From Lonicera japonica (Eukaryota > Streptophyta > Magnoliopsida > Dipsacales > Caprifoliaceae), in contig CM038467.1 in assembly GCA_021464415.1 (NCBI GenBank), positions 27,149,248 through 27,213,247 on the forward strand: 64,000 nt of DNA, written 5' to 3'. Both the position numbers and the translations under genes were made by a program. Positions within the stretch are counted from its first letter, which is position 1; every line of letters begins with the position of its first letter. The notes under the pieces are model-generated. The model was not told where the DNA came from. It searched no databases and worked only from the letters and a program-made list of their open reading frames with translations. This document shows, piece by piece, positions 1 through 9,872 of this stretch.

Positions 1-1354
1 CTAATTTCTGGGGGAAAACGGGAAAGTGATGAAAATCTTTGTGTTCCGAGATCCGATGTTTTTATTTAAAAAGTGTAAATACAAGTGACAAAACCTTTTA
101 TTTTGAAAGAGTATCCCGTATTATTTCCTCAGATAATGACGGTTTTCTCGTGTTGTGTTTACTTTTGTAAAAGTTCGGATCTATGTCGGGACTAATTTAA
201 TATGGAACTAGAACTCTTTGGGGAGAGTTATCAATCACGTCGCAGTCTATAGAGAAGACAGGATATGTTGATTCTAATTCCTAGATAAGTCGTATCAGTC
301 TGGGTTTTAAAAACAGAATTTTATTCGGACGATAACATACTTACTCTTCTGGTTTTGCAAATGGTTTTATCAGGGTCTTTTGTTTTGAAAACGGTAGACT
401 ATTTATAACTTGGCAATAAGTTTATTCAAATAAAACGTGGACAAGACGACAGAAATAAAACAAGTACACAGATAGACCTATTTTTCGAGCGCGTTAGGAA
501 TCTAGCCCAACCATGTTGCCACTTCGCTTACCAGGACGGGACAGCGCCCCGTTAGAAAAAAAACGAATTCTAAAAGTTTACAATAAAACTAACATGCGAA
601 TATCTTATTTAATTACGAGAAGAAACTTTATTTACCTTCCTGACGAAAATAATAATAAGAAAGAGAATATAATACGGCAGAGAGATCTCCGGCGATAATA
701 ATCTTCTCCTTCTTCAGATATTTCCGAGAATTCGCTTCCAGAGACGGGACACGTCGAGTGTCGGGAATAGATTCGATAATTCTTCAGAGATAAGATGATA
801 ATATAAAATGCTTGATAAAATCAGAATAAAACTCAGAATTTCTAGATTCCAGTCCCCTCCCTAACCCTTGGGGGTGTTGGCCTATTTATACTGCTCGGGG
901 AAGATTGTCGCGCGACATTTCCCCAAAAAAGGCAAGTGTCGCGCGACATATCTGTTTGTCGCGCGACAATCGGCTGAAGTGATGGGTCCTGACACTGTGA
1001 TGTGTCAGAAAGTGGTTGGTCGGGTGCAGAGAGGGATTGTCGCGCGACATAGTGGGATTGTCGCGCGACAAGCGGCTGAAGTGATGGGTCCTGACACTGT
1101 GATGTGTCAGAAAGTGGTTGGTCGGGTGCAGAGAGAGATTGTCGCGCGACATAGTGGGATTGTCGCGCGACATTCCAATGATTGTCGCGCGACAATGTGA
1201 TATGTCGTGCGACAATCCTTCATAAAAAAGGTTTGTCGCGCAACAAACCCCCCCGGGGTAGTTTCGGATGCTCGGGTGGGTCCCGGGCTCCAAAAACAGT
1301 AGTCTCGTAGGTCGTTTAGGGTTCTTGCGGGGGTCACGGATCGGGGTGTCTACA
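1..1354 (-). repeat. 3' LTR of the retrotransposon (partial, outer part missing)
   Basis: Positions 1-1354 match 17923-19276 at a constant offset of 17922 bases. The inner boundary is the dinucleotide CA of ...gtctaca at 1354. Comparison with the complete right LTR shows that 407 bp are missing beyond the window start. It carries the same palindrome cluster (906-1245), 102-bp internal duplication (969-1070 and 1071-1172) and TATA box (883-890, minus) as the right LTR. Confidence 0.93.
883..1245 (-). promoter_or_regulatory. LTR promoter: palindrome cluster plus TATA box (left copy)
   Basis: On the minus strand a TATAAATA box lies at 890-883. Upstream of it are eight perfect copies of TGTCGCGCGACA, starting at 906, 937, 957, 1038, 1059, 1140, 1161 and 1183, plus one-base variants at 1203 (tgtcgtgcgaca) and 1234 (tgtcgcgcaaca). 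The nearest palindrome ends 15 bp from the TATA box. Two 102-bp direct repeats (969-1070, 1071-1172) carry two sites each, plus a 7-bp inverted repeat (ctgacac/gtgtcag, 989-1008). Promoter function is inferred from position; the motif copies are seen directly. Confidence 0.75.
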
Positions 1355-1375
1355 GACCCTCTCGACTCAAGCTCC
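1355..1375 (-). other. Polypurine-tract-like stretch next to the 3' LTR
   Basis: Read on the minus strand, the bases just before the 3' LTR are gagtcgagagggtc, mostly purine. This is where plus-strand priming would occur. The tract is short and interrupted, so the call is weak. Confidence 0.35.
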
Positions 1376-1464
1376 TTGCTTGCAAGGAATTGAGGCGACT
1401 GGAAGAGACCATGATCCATGGCTCCCGCATGAACTCTATCGGAGTGTTTATGCAAAAAGTGCTT

Positions 1465-2240
1465 GTGAGTGCCTCCGGAGAGGGCTTCGTGTTTGGTTTT
1501 GCCTCCGGAGAGGGCTTTTGTTACCTCGTTGCCTCTTTCGAGGGCTTTGACTTGCTCCACTTGCCTCAGATGGGAGGACTACCATTGATCTTTTTTGCGC
1601 CTCAGGTGGGAGGACTACCATTGCGCCTCAGATGGGAGGACTACCATTGATCTTTTTTGCGCCTCAGGTGGGAGGACTACCATTGCGCCTCAGATGGGAG
1701 GACTACCGTTGTGCCTCTCTGGGAGGGCTTCGCCTCAGGTGGGAGGACTACCGTTTGTGCCTCTCTGGGAGGGCTTCGCCTCAGGTGGGAGGACTACCGT
1801 TGTGCCGCTCTGGGAGGGCTTCGCCTCAGGTGGGAGGACTACCGTTGTGCCTCTCTGGGAGGGCTTCGCCTCAGGTGGGAGGACTACCGTTGTGCCTCTC
1901 TGGGAGGGCTTCGCCTCAGGTGGGAGGACTACCGTTGTGCCTCTCTGGGAGGGCTTCGCCTCAGGTGGGAGGACTACCGTTTGTGCCTCTCTGGGAGGGC
2001 TTCGCCTCAGGCGGGAGGACTACCGTTGTGCCTCTCTGGGAGGGCTTCTAGATCTGAAAGAAGAAGGAAAAAATGCCTCTGGGAGGACTTTCATGAGTAA
2101 CTTTTGCCTCTGGAGAGGGCTTGTGTTTGTGAATTTGCCTCCGGAGAGGGCTTGTGTTGGTGAATGCCTCCGGAGAGGGCTTGTGTTTGTGAATTGCCTC
2201 CGGAGAGGGTTTGTGTTGGTGAATTGCCTCTCTTAGACTG
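1465..2240. repeat. Tandem repeats in the retrotransposon 3' region (about 45-bp and 30-bp units)
   Basis: A 45-46-bp unit (gcctcaggtgggaggactac followed by a gcctctctgggagggcttc half) is repeated about seven times between 1725 and 2048, with related shorter versions from 1563. It is flanked by copies of a 30-bp unit starting gcctccggagagggcttgtg at 1467-1560 and 2105-2235. The array is open in several frames, which creates spurious ORFs; no known domain is seen. Tandem arrays between pol and the 3' LTR are a known habit of Tat/Ogre elements. Confidence 0.85.
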
Positions 2241-3030
2241 CTAGAGTGAGAGAGAGTAGATTTTGCGAAGGTAAAAAGAACTTCTCAGGGTCTATTCGGG
2301 ATGTCCGTTTCCCTGTATCTTTCTGAACTTTACTCTCATGTTTTCCTCGAGTGAAGATGTTTCACTCCGAAGGCAGTTTTCGGATTTCTTTGCTCTCCGC
2401 AGAGTGATGGTCCGAGGTTTTCCAAATCATCTTTTCTGTATCGTGCTGAAAAGAAAATTTGTTTGAAAGTTCAATCTCTGATCTTTATTCTTTTCTTAGT
2501 TTTCTCTTTTGGTGGGCCCACATCGTTTTCTGTTTTTTCGATGCCCTTATTTCTCCCTCTTTTGGGAAAGACTTTTCCTGGCCCTCTCTGTTTTTGACCA
2601 GGAGTCTTTTCATCCCTTTGTCGTGATCAGGAGCCTTACTCACCCTAAAACGAAGCCCTGAGCCGTTTTTTGGCCTAGCTATCACTTTCAGTGTGGCTCT
2701 CCCTGTCACTCTACATGTCTGTTTCTCTCGCTCGCTTTGGGCGCTCATGCGGGTTTCTCCTCTTTTCTACTCTTTTAATTTTTTCTATTCCCGTCTTATC
2801 TCGCTATTTTGCTTTTTATTATTTGATGGTCTCGGTCCTTCTGTGAGATCAGAGACTACTTTTAATCGCGGCATTCTGTTTTCGCATTTTTTCGGAGAGA
2901 TGATTTGGAAGTTTTCTCTTTGAACTTTTTATCATGGGTGTGCGGTTTTTAGCAATTTTCCGAAAACTGCTTCTCCGAAGTGCCTCTGCAGAAGATAAAA
3001 TGAGACAAAGGTCAAAAAAATCAGGGAGGA
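2241..3030. other. Retrotransposon interior without recognisable gene
   Basis: Pyrimidine-rich on the plus strand, with no convincing ORF or repeat. It lies between the tandem repeats and the promoter module of the first antisense gene and may hold further control sequence. Confidence 0.5.
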
Positions 3031-3038
3031 GGGGGGAT

Positions 3039-3122
3039 TGTCGCGCGACACTTCGGTGTCTGGCTCTTTGTCGCGCGACAATGTGGCCATTTGTCGCGCG
3101 ACAAACTGACCCACTATATAAA
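3039..3122 (+). promoter_or_regulatory. Promoter module of antisense gene 1: three palindromes and a TATA box
   Basis: Three perfect copies of TGTCGCGCGACA at 3039-3050, 3069-3080 and 3092-3103 are followed 11 bp later by TATATAAA at 3115-3122. A pyrimidine-rich leader (ctctcc/ctttct runs, about 3151-3210) and the ATG at 3270 follow. The motif and layout match those of the LTR promoter and of antisense gene 2. The promoter role is inferred. Confidence 0.72.
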
Positions 3123-3269
3123 CCCCTTGCTGAGCTCATTCCACCTCATTCTCTCCTTTCTCTTTCTCTCTCTAGCTCTCTTTTTCTCTCTTTTCTTCTC
3201 TCCCAAGCGCGGAAGTTCTGCCGTGTTTTTGACTTTTCCGACCTTTTCACATATATTCTACCTATATCG

Positions 3270-6200
3270 ATGGACCCTGCTCATCTCGACCGATTGGAGG
3301 GTGACCAGGAGGAGGTCACCTTTACTGACGCTCAGGGCGTTCTTCGCTGCAGCCCTCATCACGACGACTGGGCGGACTTGGACTGGTATGATGAGGATAG
3401 GATAGACCGCGGTCGGGCGGTGGTCTATCGGGATGCTATCCGAGCTGCTCCGGTCCCGGACGTCCCGTGGCTTTTGATGGAGCCCGTTTCTCACGAGATT
3501 CGTCGTCGATCTCTGGTATGTCTTCTTTCGTGCATTTATCTGTTCTGCTTCTTGTCGTTTCCTGTATTCGTTTTAGATAATGTTAGTATGCATGTCTGAC
3601 TAGGAATAACGCCCGATTTTTAGCGAACACATACTTTTACCTGTGATACCTCTTAGTTTAGAAAATTACATAATGTACCCCCATAACTCTATAACTCTCA
3701 TAATTACACCAAAGTACCCTCAGGTTTTGGAAATTACATAATTTACCCTTATAACCCCTATAACTCTCATAATTACACCAAAGTACCCTCAGGTTTTGGA
3801 AATTACATATTTTACCCTTATAACCCCATAACTCTCATAATTACACCAAAGTACCCTCAGGTTTTGGAAATTACATAATTTACCCTTATAACCCCTATAA
3901 CTCTCATAATTACACCAAAGTACCCTCAGGTTTTGGAAATTACATAATTTACCCTTATAACCCCTATAACTCTCATAATTACACCAAAGTACCCTCAGGT
4001 TTTGGAAATTACATAATTTACCCTTATAACCCCATAACTCTCATAATTGCACCAAAGTACCCTCAGGTTTTGGAAATTACATAATTTACCCTTATAACCC
4101 CTATAACTCTCATAATTACACCAAAGTACCCTCAGGTTTTGAAAATTACATAATTTACCCTTATAACCCCTATAACTCTCATAATTACACCAAAGTACCC
4201 TCAGGTTTTGGAAATTACATAATTTACCCTTATAACCCTATAACTCTCATAATTACACCAAAGTACCCTCAGGTTTTGAAAATTACATAATTTACCCTTA
4301 TAACCCCTATAACTCTCATAATTACACCAAAGTACCCTCAGGTTTTGGAAATTACATAATTTACCCTTATAACCCCATAACTCTCATAATTACACCAAAG
4401 TACCCTCAGGTTTTGGAAATTACATAATTTATCCTTATAACCCCATAACTCTCATAATTACACCAAAGTACCCTCAGGTTTTGGAAATTACATAATTTAC
4501 CCTTATAACCCCATAACTCTCATAATTACACCAAAGTACCCTCAGGTTTTGGAAATTACATAATTTACCCTTATAACCCTATAACTCTCATAATTACACC
4601 AAAGTACCCTCAGGTTTTGAAAATTACATAATTTACCCTTATAACCCTATAACTCTCATAATTACACCAAAGTACCCTCAGGTTTTAGAAATTACATAAT
4701 TTACCCTTATAACCCTATAACTCTCATAATTACACCAAAGTACCCTCAGGTTTTGAAAATTACATAATTTACCCTTATAACCCCTATAACTCTCATAATT
4801 ACACCAAAGTACCCTCAGGTTTTGGAAATTACATAATTTACCCTTATAAGCCCTTAACTCTCATAATTACACCAAAGTACCCTCAGGTTTTGGAAATTAC
4901 ATAATTTACCCTTATAACCCCATAACTCTCATAATTACACCAAAGTACCCTCAGGTTTTGGAAATTACATAATTTACCCTTATAACCCCATAACTCTCAT
5001 AATTACACCAAAGTACCCTCAGGTTTTGGAAATTACATAATTTATCCTTATAACCCCATAACTCTCATAATTACACCAAAGTACCCTCAGGTTTTGGAAA
5101 TTACATAATTTATCCTTATAACCCCATAACTCTCATAATTACACCAAAGTACCCTCAGGTTTTGGAAATTACATAATTTACCCTTATAACCCCATAACCC
5201 TCATAATTACACCAAAGTACCCTCAGGTTTTGGAAATTACATAATTTACCCTTATAACCCCATAACCCTCATAATTACACCAAAGTACCCTCAGGTTTTG
5301 GAAATTACATAATTTACCCTTATAACCCCATACTCGTTCTTTTGTCTGCAGTGGGTTGGCTGAGGTTGGGGTTCCCCCAACACTATATCCTCGGAGTGGC
5401 GACGGGCACCGGCCCCTGTCCAGGAGTTGATCTTCGCGACTCCTTTCGGCTCCCTCTTCGACGCCCTCCCAGAGCGAGTATCTAGGGCGACAGTTTTAGT
5501 ATCGGCTCTGGCTTGCCACTGGTGGGACACCACCCATACCTTTCACTGGAGCTGGGGGGAGATGACGATGACCCCCCTCGATTTGTTTGCTTTGACCGGG
5601 ATCCCTTCAGGGGGTGTCCCCATTCAGATCGACGTCCCCTTGCGTCTGACAGCCGAGGGCATCGTTAGTTCATTAGGATGGTTTCCGGAGCGACGGAGTT
5701 CCGGTGACACGATTCCTCGGGGCGTCTTGGTTACGCGGTTAGCCACAGAGAGGGCTCGACTAGCTGCTTCAGGGGTTCCTATGACCCGTCAGGAGGCGCG
5801 CCAGTATGCCCGCGTCTTTCTTCTATTAACACTCCATGATTTATTCGAGGCTCGTGGTGGGGACACGGCTCATCTTTGGTGGTTGCCCTATCTTCGGGAC
5901 TTCAGCCTCCTGTTTGACTATGACTGGGGAGGCTTCATTCTTGCAGTCCTTTATGATGCCATGGACCAGGTCTCTCGCCATTTAGCCCTGAATCTCAAGG
6001 GCTTTTCTCTGCTGTGGGAGGTACATACTCTTGGTCTTTTCGCTTTTTAGTCCTTCACGTATTACCTGTTTGATTATTGCTGATGTTCTCTATTTTTCCT
6101 TTTCAGAGCTGGTTTGTAGCTTACACCCGCCTGGGTCGCGCCCAGGTGGATCTCCTCGTCGAGAACGAGGACCAGTTCCCTTTTCTCCGCCGATTCACTG

Positions 6201-7930
6201 CGGGGAACTACAGGGCTCCCTATGTATACCGGACTCGGGAGACCGGAGCTGCTGCTGTTCATGATCTGCGGGAGGAGCAGGTAAAATATTTTTAGTTTTC
6301 TTGTTCTTCAATAGTTAGATAAGATATATAATTTACTGAGAATAAAAAACTTGTTCTCTTTTCAGGTTGAGTGGGCCCCTTGGGGTGATCTGGGTCCTCA
6401 TCATGGGTATGGTCGTGCTCTGACCGCCTCGAGGACCAGGCGACTTATCCGGGATGAGTACGGCCTTCTCTTCTACTTGGGTGAGAGGGTCATTCGTCAG
6501 CACACGCCATCCTAGTGGCCTCGTGTTCCATTGTTCCTTCCTGTTCTGATGAGGCGGACGGGCGAGATCGACCCGGTGACGGTGCAGGCTTTGGTTGACG
6601 GACTCGGCTTCCAGACGTTCGTCGAGGAGGGAGACTATGCTATTTTTGCTGCCCGTTACCTGATGAGGGAGCCGAAGGGGACTCGGGGACGGGTCTTCTA
6701 TGAGAGGTATCGGGCATTGGGGGGTGATCCTCATTACATACGGGGACAGACCCATTTAGCTAGGGTGGTTCCGGGTCATTTGCCACCTGTCCCCGATCAG
6801 AGGGACAACATTCCGGATTCCGATGATGAGGATCCTGAGGGAGAGAGGGATGTTCCTGCTGCGGCTGAGGGCGGTGGTCGGCCAGAGGGCGAGGGAGGTG
6901 ATGCGACAGCCGTTCCGGAGCCGTCACCTCAGGCGACACCTGTGAGGGAGCAGCGTACTGAGGGTTTCGAGTTTCCGACCGGCCCTTCTGTGTCTCCGGG
7001 TGTCCTTTTTGCTGCTGCTGAGGCTGCTGTGGGGAGAGCGGGATTGTCTGAGAGGTCCTGGGAGCCCGCGGACCTCGGGGCAGATTACGAGCAGTTCGGG
7101 CGGACTCCCCCAGTTGCGGTGGCTTCTCCTTCTAGTGGGGTACCTCATCTGAGGGCGTCGGCCATAGTGGATCCTCCGGGGGTCCGTACTTACGCCACGT
7201 TGACTCCTCTTCCGGCGACTGTCATGGGTCCTCCTACCCGATCTCCAGGTTTCGGGGGTTCTTCATCCCGGCCTCCCTTGTTCCCAATCCGTGAGGAGGG
7301 CGGGTCTACTTCCGCTGGTGTTCCGGCGGGGTCGTCTATTCCGTGGGTAGATCTACCCCCACTCCCCAGGGATATTCCTTATGTTGGCGCTGGATTACGT
7401 CGATATTCCGTCCCGGAGTTTCCTCTTCCTGAGGATACTTTTGACTTTTTGGGTGGTCGCCCTGATGAGGAGGTACTTTTACTTTTTCCTTTTCTCGATA
7501 CCCTTATGTCTATCTCCATCTATTTTGACTGTGCTGATTCTCTTTCATGTCCTTTTTACAGAGAGTGAGCGTACGGGTGGCAGATCTTCGGGCTTGGTAC
7601 GCCCAGTACCTTTACAGCTGGAACCTGCTCCAGTATGTCGGTCGAGACCCTCCAGCCTATATGCGTGACTATCAGAGGGCTATCGACATCTCTTTACGGC
7701 CGGACGACCCCCTGACTTCCTCCCATGCCCGGACGGATTCTCGGAGGAGCAGTAGTCGGACTTCCAGGCGTTCCCGATCGTCGGTGATCCGTCCTACGGC
7801 ACCGGTCCAGTCCACGGGGCCTTCTCAGGCGGCGGTTCCTTCTGTTCCCAGCATCCCAGTTGTTGATCTTACCCCCGAGGAGGGCTCGGGAGATAGTGGG
7901 AGCGTGTCAAAACGCGCCCGAGTAGATTAG
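3270..7930 (+). pseudogene. Antisense gene 1: five-exon plant mobile domain (PMD) protein, probably decayed
   Basis: Proposed exons are 3270-3515, 5352-6020, 6107-6280, 6366-7472 and 7562-7930. All introns are GT-AG and in phase 0, giving about 854 codons. Exon 2 carries PMD hallmarks: the motif WDTTHTFHWSWGEMTMTPLD, then YARVFLLLTLHDLF and LPYLRDFSLLFDYDWGG. PMD proteins include Arabidopsis MAIN/MAIL1 and many transposon-borne relatives; they are nuclear and linked to silencing. The C-terminal exon has a Ser/Arg-rich stretch, a SUMO-interaction-like VVDLT before acidic residues, and a terminal KRAR. Two in-frame stops break it: TAG at 6513-6515 and, with the obvious acceptor, TGA at 5361-5363. 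The second could instead mean a misjudged splice site. It lies antisense between integrase and the 3' LTR. The PMD call is confident; the exact splicing is not. Confidence 0.72.
3650..5335. repeat. Minisatellite of 67-69 bp, about 24 copies, in intron 1 of antisense gene 1
   Basis: The unit contains accaaagtaccctcaggt, ttggaaattacataattta and cccttataacccc. It repeats almost perfectly from about 3650 to 5335 with single-base variants and small length changes. The array fills nearly all of the proposed intron 3516-5351. It is AT-rich, in sharp contrast to the GC-rich exons on each side. It is not CRISPR: there are no unique spacers and the host is a plant. Confidence 0.95.
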
Positions 7931-8244
7931 TTTTCCCTTTTCTGCATTTTAGTGTTAGTTTGGACAGATACATGTTTAGACAGATATTTAAAAACTGTTC
8001 TTTTATTGGTTTTATAAAATATCTTTATCTGTGTTTGATTATACTTTTATTCTCTGTCTGTGCAAGATATATACATATATATATAAGAGTCGGTAATTTA
8101 AAAGTCATACCTTGTAGTGTAGTGATACTTATGTTTCCTGCAAAAAAGAACAAAGTGAGAACAGAAAAGCATCCAGAAGTGATTCTTTTGGCAAAGATGA
8201 CCATTATGTATAAGGAAAAAAGTAGGGTGCCCCCCAGATGGGTT

Positions 8245-8354
8245 TGTCGCGCGACAATCCCTCCTGGTCATGGGTTTGTCGCGCGACACTTCCCCCTGAA
8301 AATGGGTTTGTCGCGCGACAAACAGGTACAGGACCCTCTTTTTTGCTATAAATA
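8245..8354 (+). promoter_or_regulatory. Promoter module of antisense gene 2: three palindromes and a TATA box
   Basis: Perfect TGTCGCGCGACA copies at 8245-8256, 8277-8288 and 8309-8320 precede TATAAATA at 8347-8354, with 26 bp between the last palindrome and the TATA box. The ATG at 8393 is 39 bp downstream of the TATA box. The layout repeats that of antisense gene 1 and the LTR. Promoter function is inferred. Confidence 0.72.
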
Positions 8355-8392
8355 CACCCATCTTCCTTCCTTCATCCCCACACCTCTCCAAA

Positions 8393-9649
8393 ATGTCTTC
8401 CTACCGTACCAACTCTGATTTTTCTTATGTTAAAGCTCGAGATGCTCTGATATCTTCTGAAAATGGTTTGAACTTTGGTGCATTCAGTCCTTTGGCGGGC
8501 TGGTGCCATCGTCCTGTAGATTTCTCCTTTCTGTTAGGTGCCTTGTATTTCTGGAGTCCTGCGGACCATCTCTTCCGTTTTGGACTAGATGAGCTCTGCC
8601 CGACCTATGAGGAGTTCTCCTGGCTGTTACGTTCTGACGTTCGTCTCCCGATGGCAGTTCCTATAGAAGGAATCGGTCCCCGCGACATGCTAATTGCTCT
8701 GTTAGCCATTCCCCAAGCGGCCTGCGATGGTTTCATTGTCGACGGGCTCCTTGACCTCCATAAAATGGTGAGGTTCTTTCATCGTTATGAAGATAGGGCC
8801 TCTTACGGCGTGGGGCGTACTGCAGCGGCCCTGATTTGCCTGGTTTCTGATATGCTGCTGGTGACGGGTTCTTCCCGTGTTGATCCGACTATCTTGAGTC
8901 TGATTTACCAGGCTAGAAATGGGGAGTCTATAGTGCCGATCATTCTTGCAGAGACCCTGAATGGTCTTGATGATGCTCAACGGGGGGCCTCGCCCTTCTT
9001 TCGGGGGAGCCCGCGTCTGCTATACATGTGGCTGCTAGAGCGCTTTCGATCGGTGGGTTTCAGCGGAGTTCGGCTCGACAATCCGACTCATTTCTTCTAT
9101 CGGCCTCTCTTTGGTGCTTTGACCATGTCTTCCTCTGATTGGACGGTGTGGTTTTCGGAGAACTTTCGGGCTATCCGGTGGAACATTCCTTGGTGGAAGC
9201 TGAGGAAGATGGTACTTAATACTGGGGGTCAGAACTACGTTCGGCTCCGCGGGCTCTGGTTTACTTCCTTTTATCTCCCTGGGCGTCTTCTTCGACAGTT
9301 TAACATTCCTCAGGAGGTTCCCCTTGGTCTGAACAACTTCTCTTCTGAGTCTAAATTTGTGACCCCACATGTTTCTTTATCGGTAGAGAGGATGTGGCGT
9401 GCTCGACTGACTTGTCAGTTCAATTATGCCCGTTTTGGTATTACCCGGCCCCTCCGGGCTGATATCATCCGCTCTTGCTGGCAATCTCTGGAAGGAGAAC
9501 TGATCGACGACCCCTTTCAAATGGAGTGGTTCCGGTTCATGGATACGGAGGCTACTGATGATAATATTGTCTTTGCATATCAGATCTTGGACGAAGCTCG
9601 GATCGATTTGGCTATTGAGGACCCAGTGTGGCCAACCCCTAGGGATTAG
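8393..9649 (+). CDS. Antisense gene 2: intact 418-residue PMD-like protein of the retrotransposon
   Basis: This is a single open exon with no internal stop. Near residues 50-80 it reads FWSPADHLFRFGLDELCPTY, then EEFSWLL. This parallels the PMD signature (W.P.THTF...GEM..TLED..LL), so it is probably a divergent member of the same fold, like the retroelement-borne DUF proteins of plants. The rest is tryptophan- and arginine-rich; no signal peptide or membrane segment is evident. It begins 39 bp after a TATA box and converges on the pol gene, which ends at 9873. A palindromic poly(A)-like aataaatttatt lies at 9735-9746. Its integrity, against a broken antisense gene 1 and integrase, may reflect recent insertion or selection. 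Molecular function is unknown; a nuclear, chromatin or anti-silencing role is speculation from family and context. Confidence 0.75.
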   Translation: MSSYRTNSDFSYVKARDALISSENGLNFGAFSPLAGWCHRPVDFSFLLGALYFWSPADHLFRFGLDELCPTYEEFSWLLRSDVRLPMAVPIEGIGPRDMLIALLAIPQAACDGFIVDGLLDLHKMVRFFHRYEDRASYGVGRTAAALICLVSDMLLVTGSSRVDPTILSLIYQARNGESIVPIILAETLNGLDDAQRGASPFFRGSPRLLYMWLLERFRSVGFSGVRLDNPTHFFYRPLFGALTMSSSDWTVWFSENFRAIRWNIPWWKLRKMVLNTGGQNYVRLRGLWFTSFYLPGRLLRQFNIPQEVPLGLNNFSSESKFVTPHVSLSVERMWRARLTCQFNYARFGITRPLRADIIRSCWQSLEGELIDDPFQMEWFRFMDTEATDDNIVFAYQILDEARIDLAIEDPVWPTPRD

Positions 9650-9872
9650 TTTCTTTCGTATTTGTTATGTCTCCTTTGTAACCTTCGGTGTTCTGAACCA
9701 CCTTTTAATAATATATGAGGGACTGCTTGTGGGAAATAAATTTATTTACAAAGTTTAAACCGGGCCTGAAGTCACTTCTCAGGTTGCCTACGTTCCCCTT
9801 TTTTATTTTTATAAAGAACAAAAAGTTTTGAGTTGGGGCTCAGGTTTACGTAGTTCTTGTTATATGCCACAC
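9650..9872. terminator. Convergent 3' region with a bidirectional poly(A)-like signal
   Basis: The two reading frames converge here. aataaatttatt at 9735-9746 reads AATAAA on both strands. It could end the antisense gene 2 transcript, but on the minus strand it would lie inside the genomic RNA. Confidence 0.4.

Noticed and set aside
513..698. 61-codon ORF present twice (also 18435-18620)
   Set aside because: Identical only because it lies in the LTR, in the U5 part; no domain or conserved start context.
842..1560. Several overlapping ORFs on both strands rich in VARQS/MSRDN/CRAT words
   Set aside because: These are translations of the TGTCGCGCGACA palindrome and its neighbours in the LTR; being palindromic, they stay open on both strands. 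They recur in the other LTR and have no domain.
1595..2236. ORFs of 139-213 codons in three plus frames
   Set aside because: Caused by the 45-bp tandem repeat (a multiple of 3, no stops). All three frames are open, which argues against coding.
3650..5335. Possible CRISPR-like array
   Set aside because: Direct tandem repeats with no unique spacers in plant DNA; a minisatellite.
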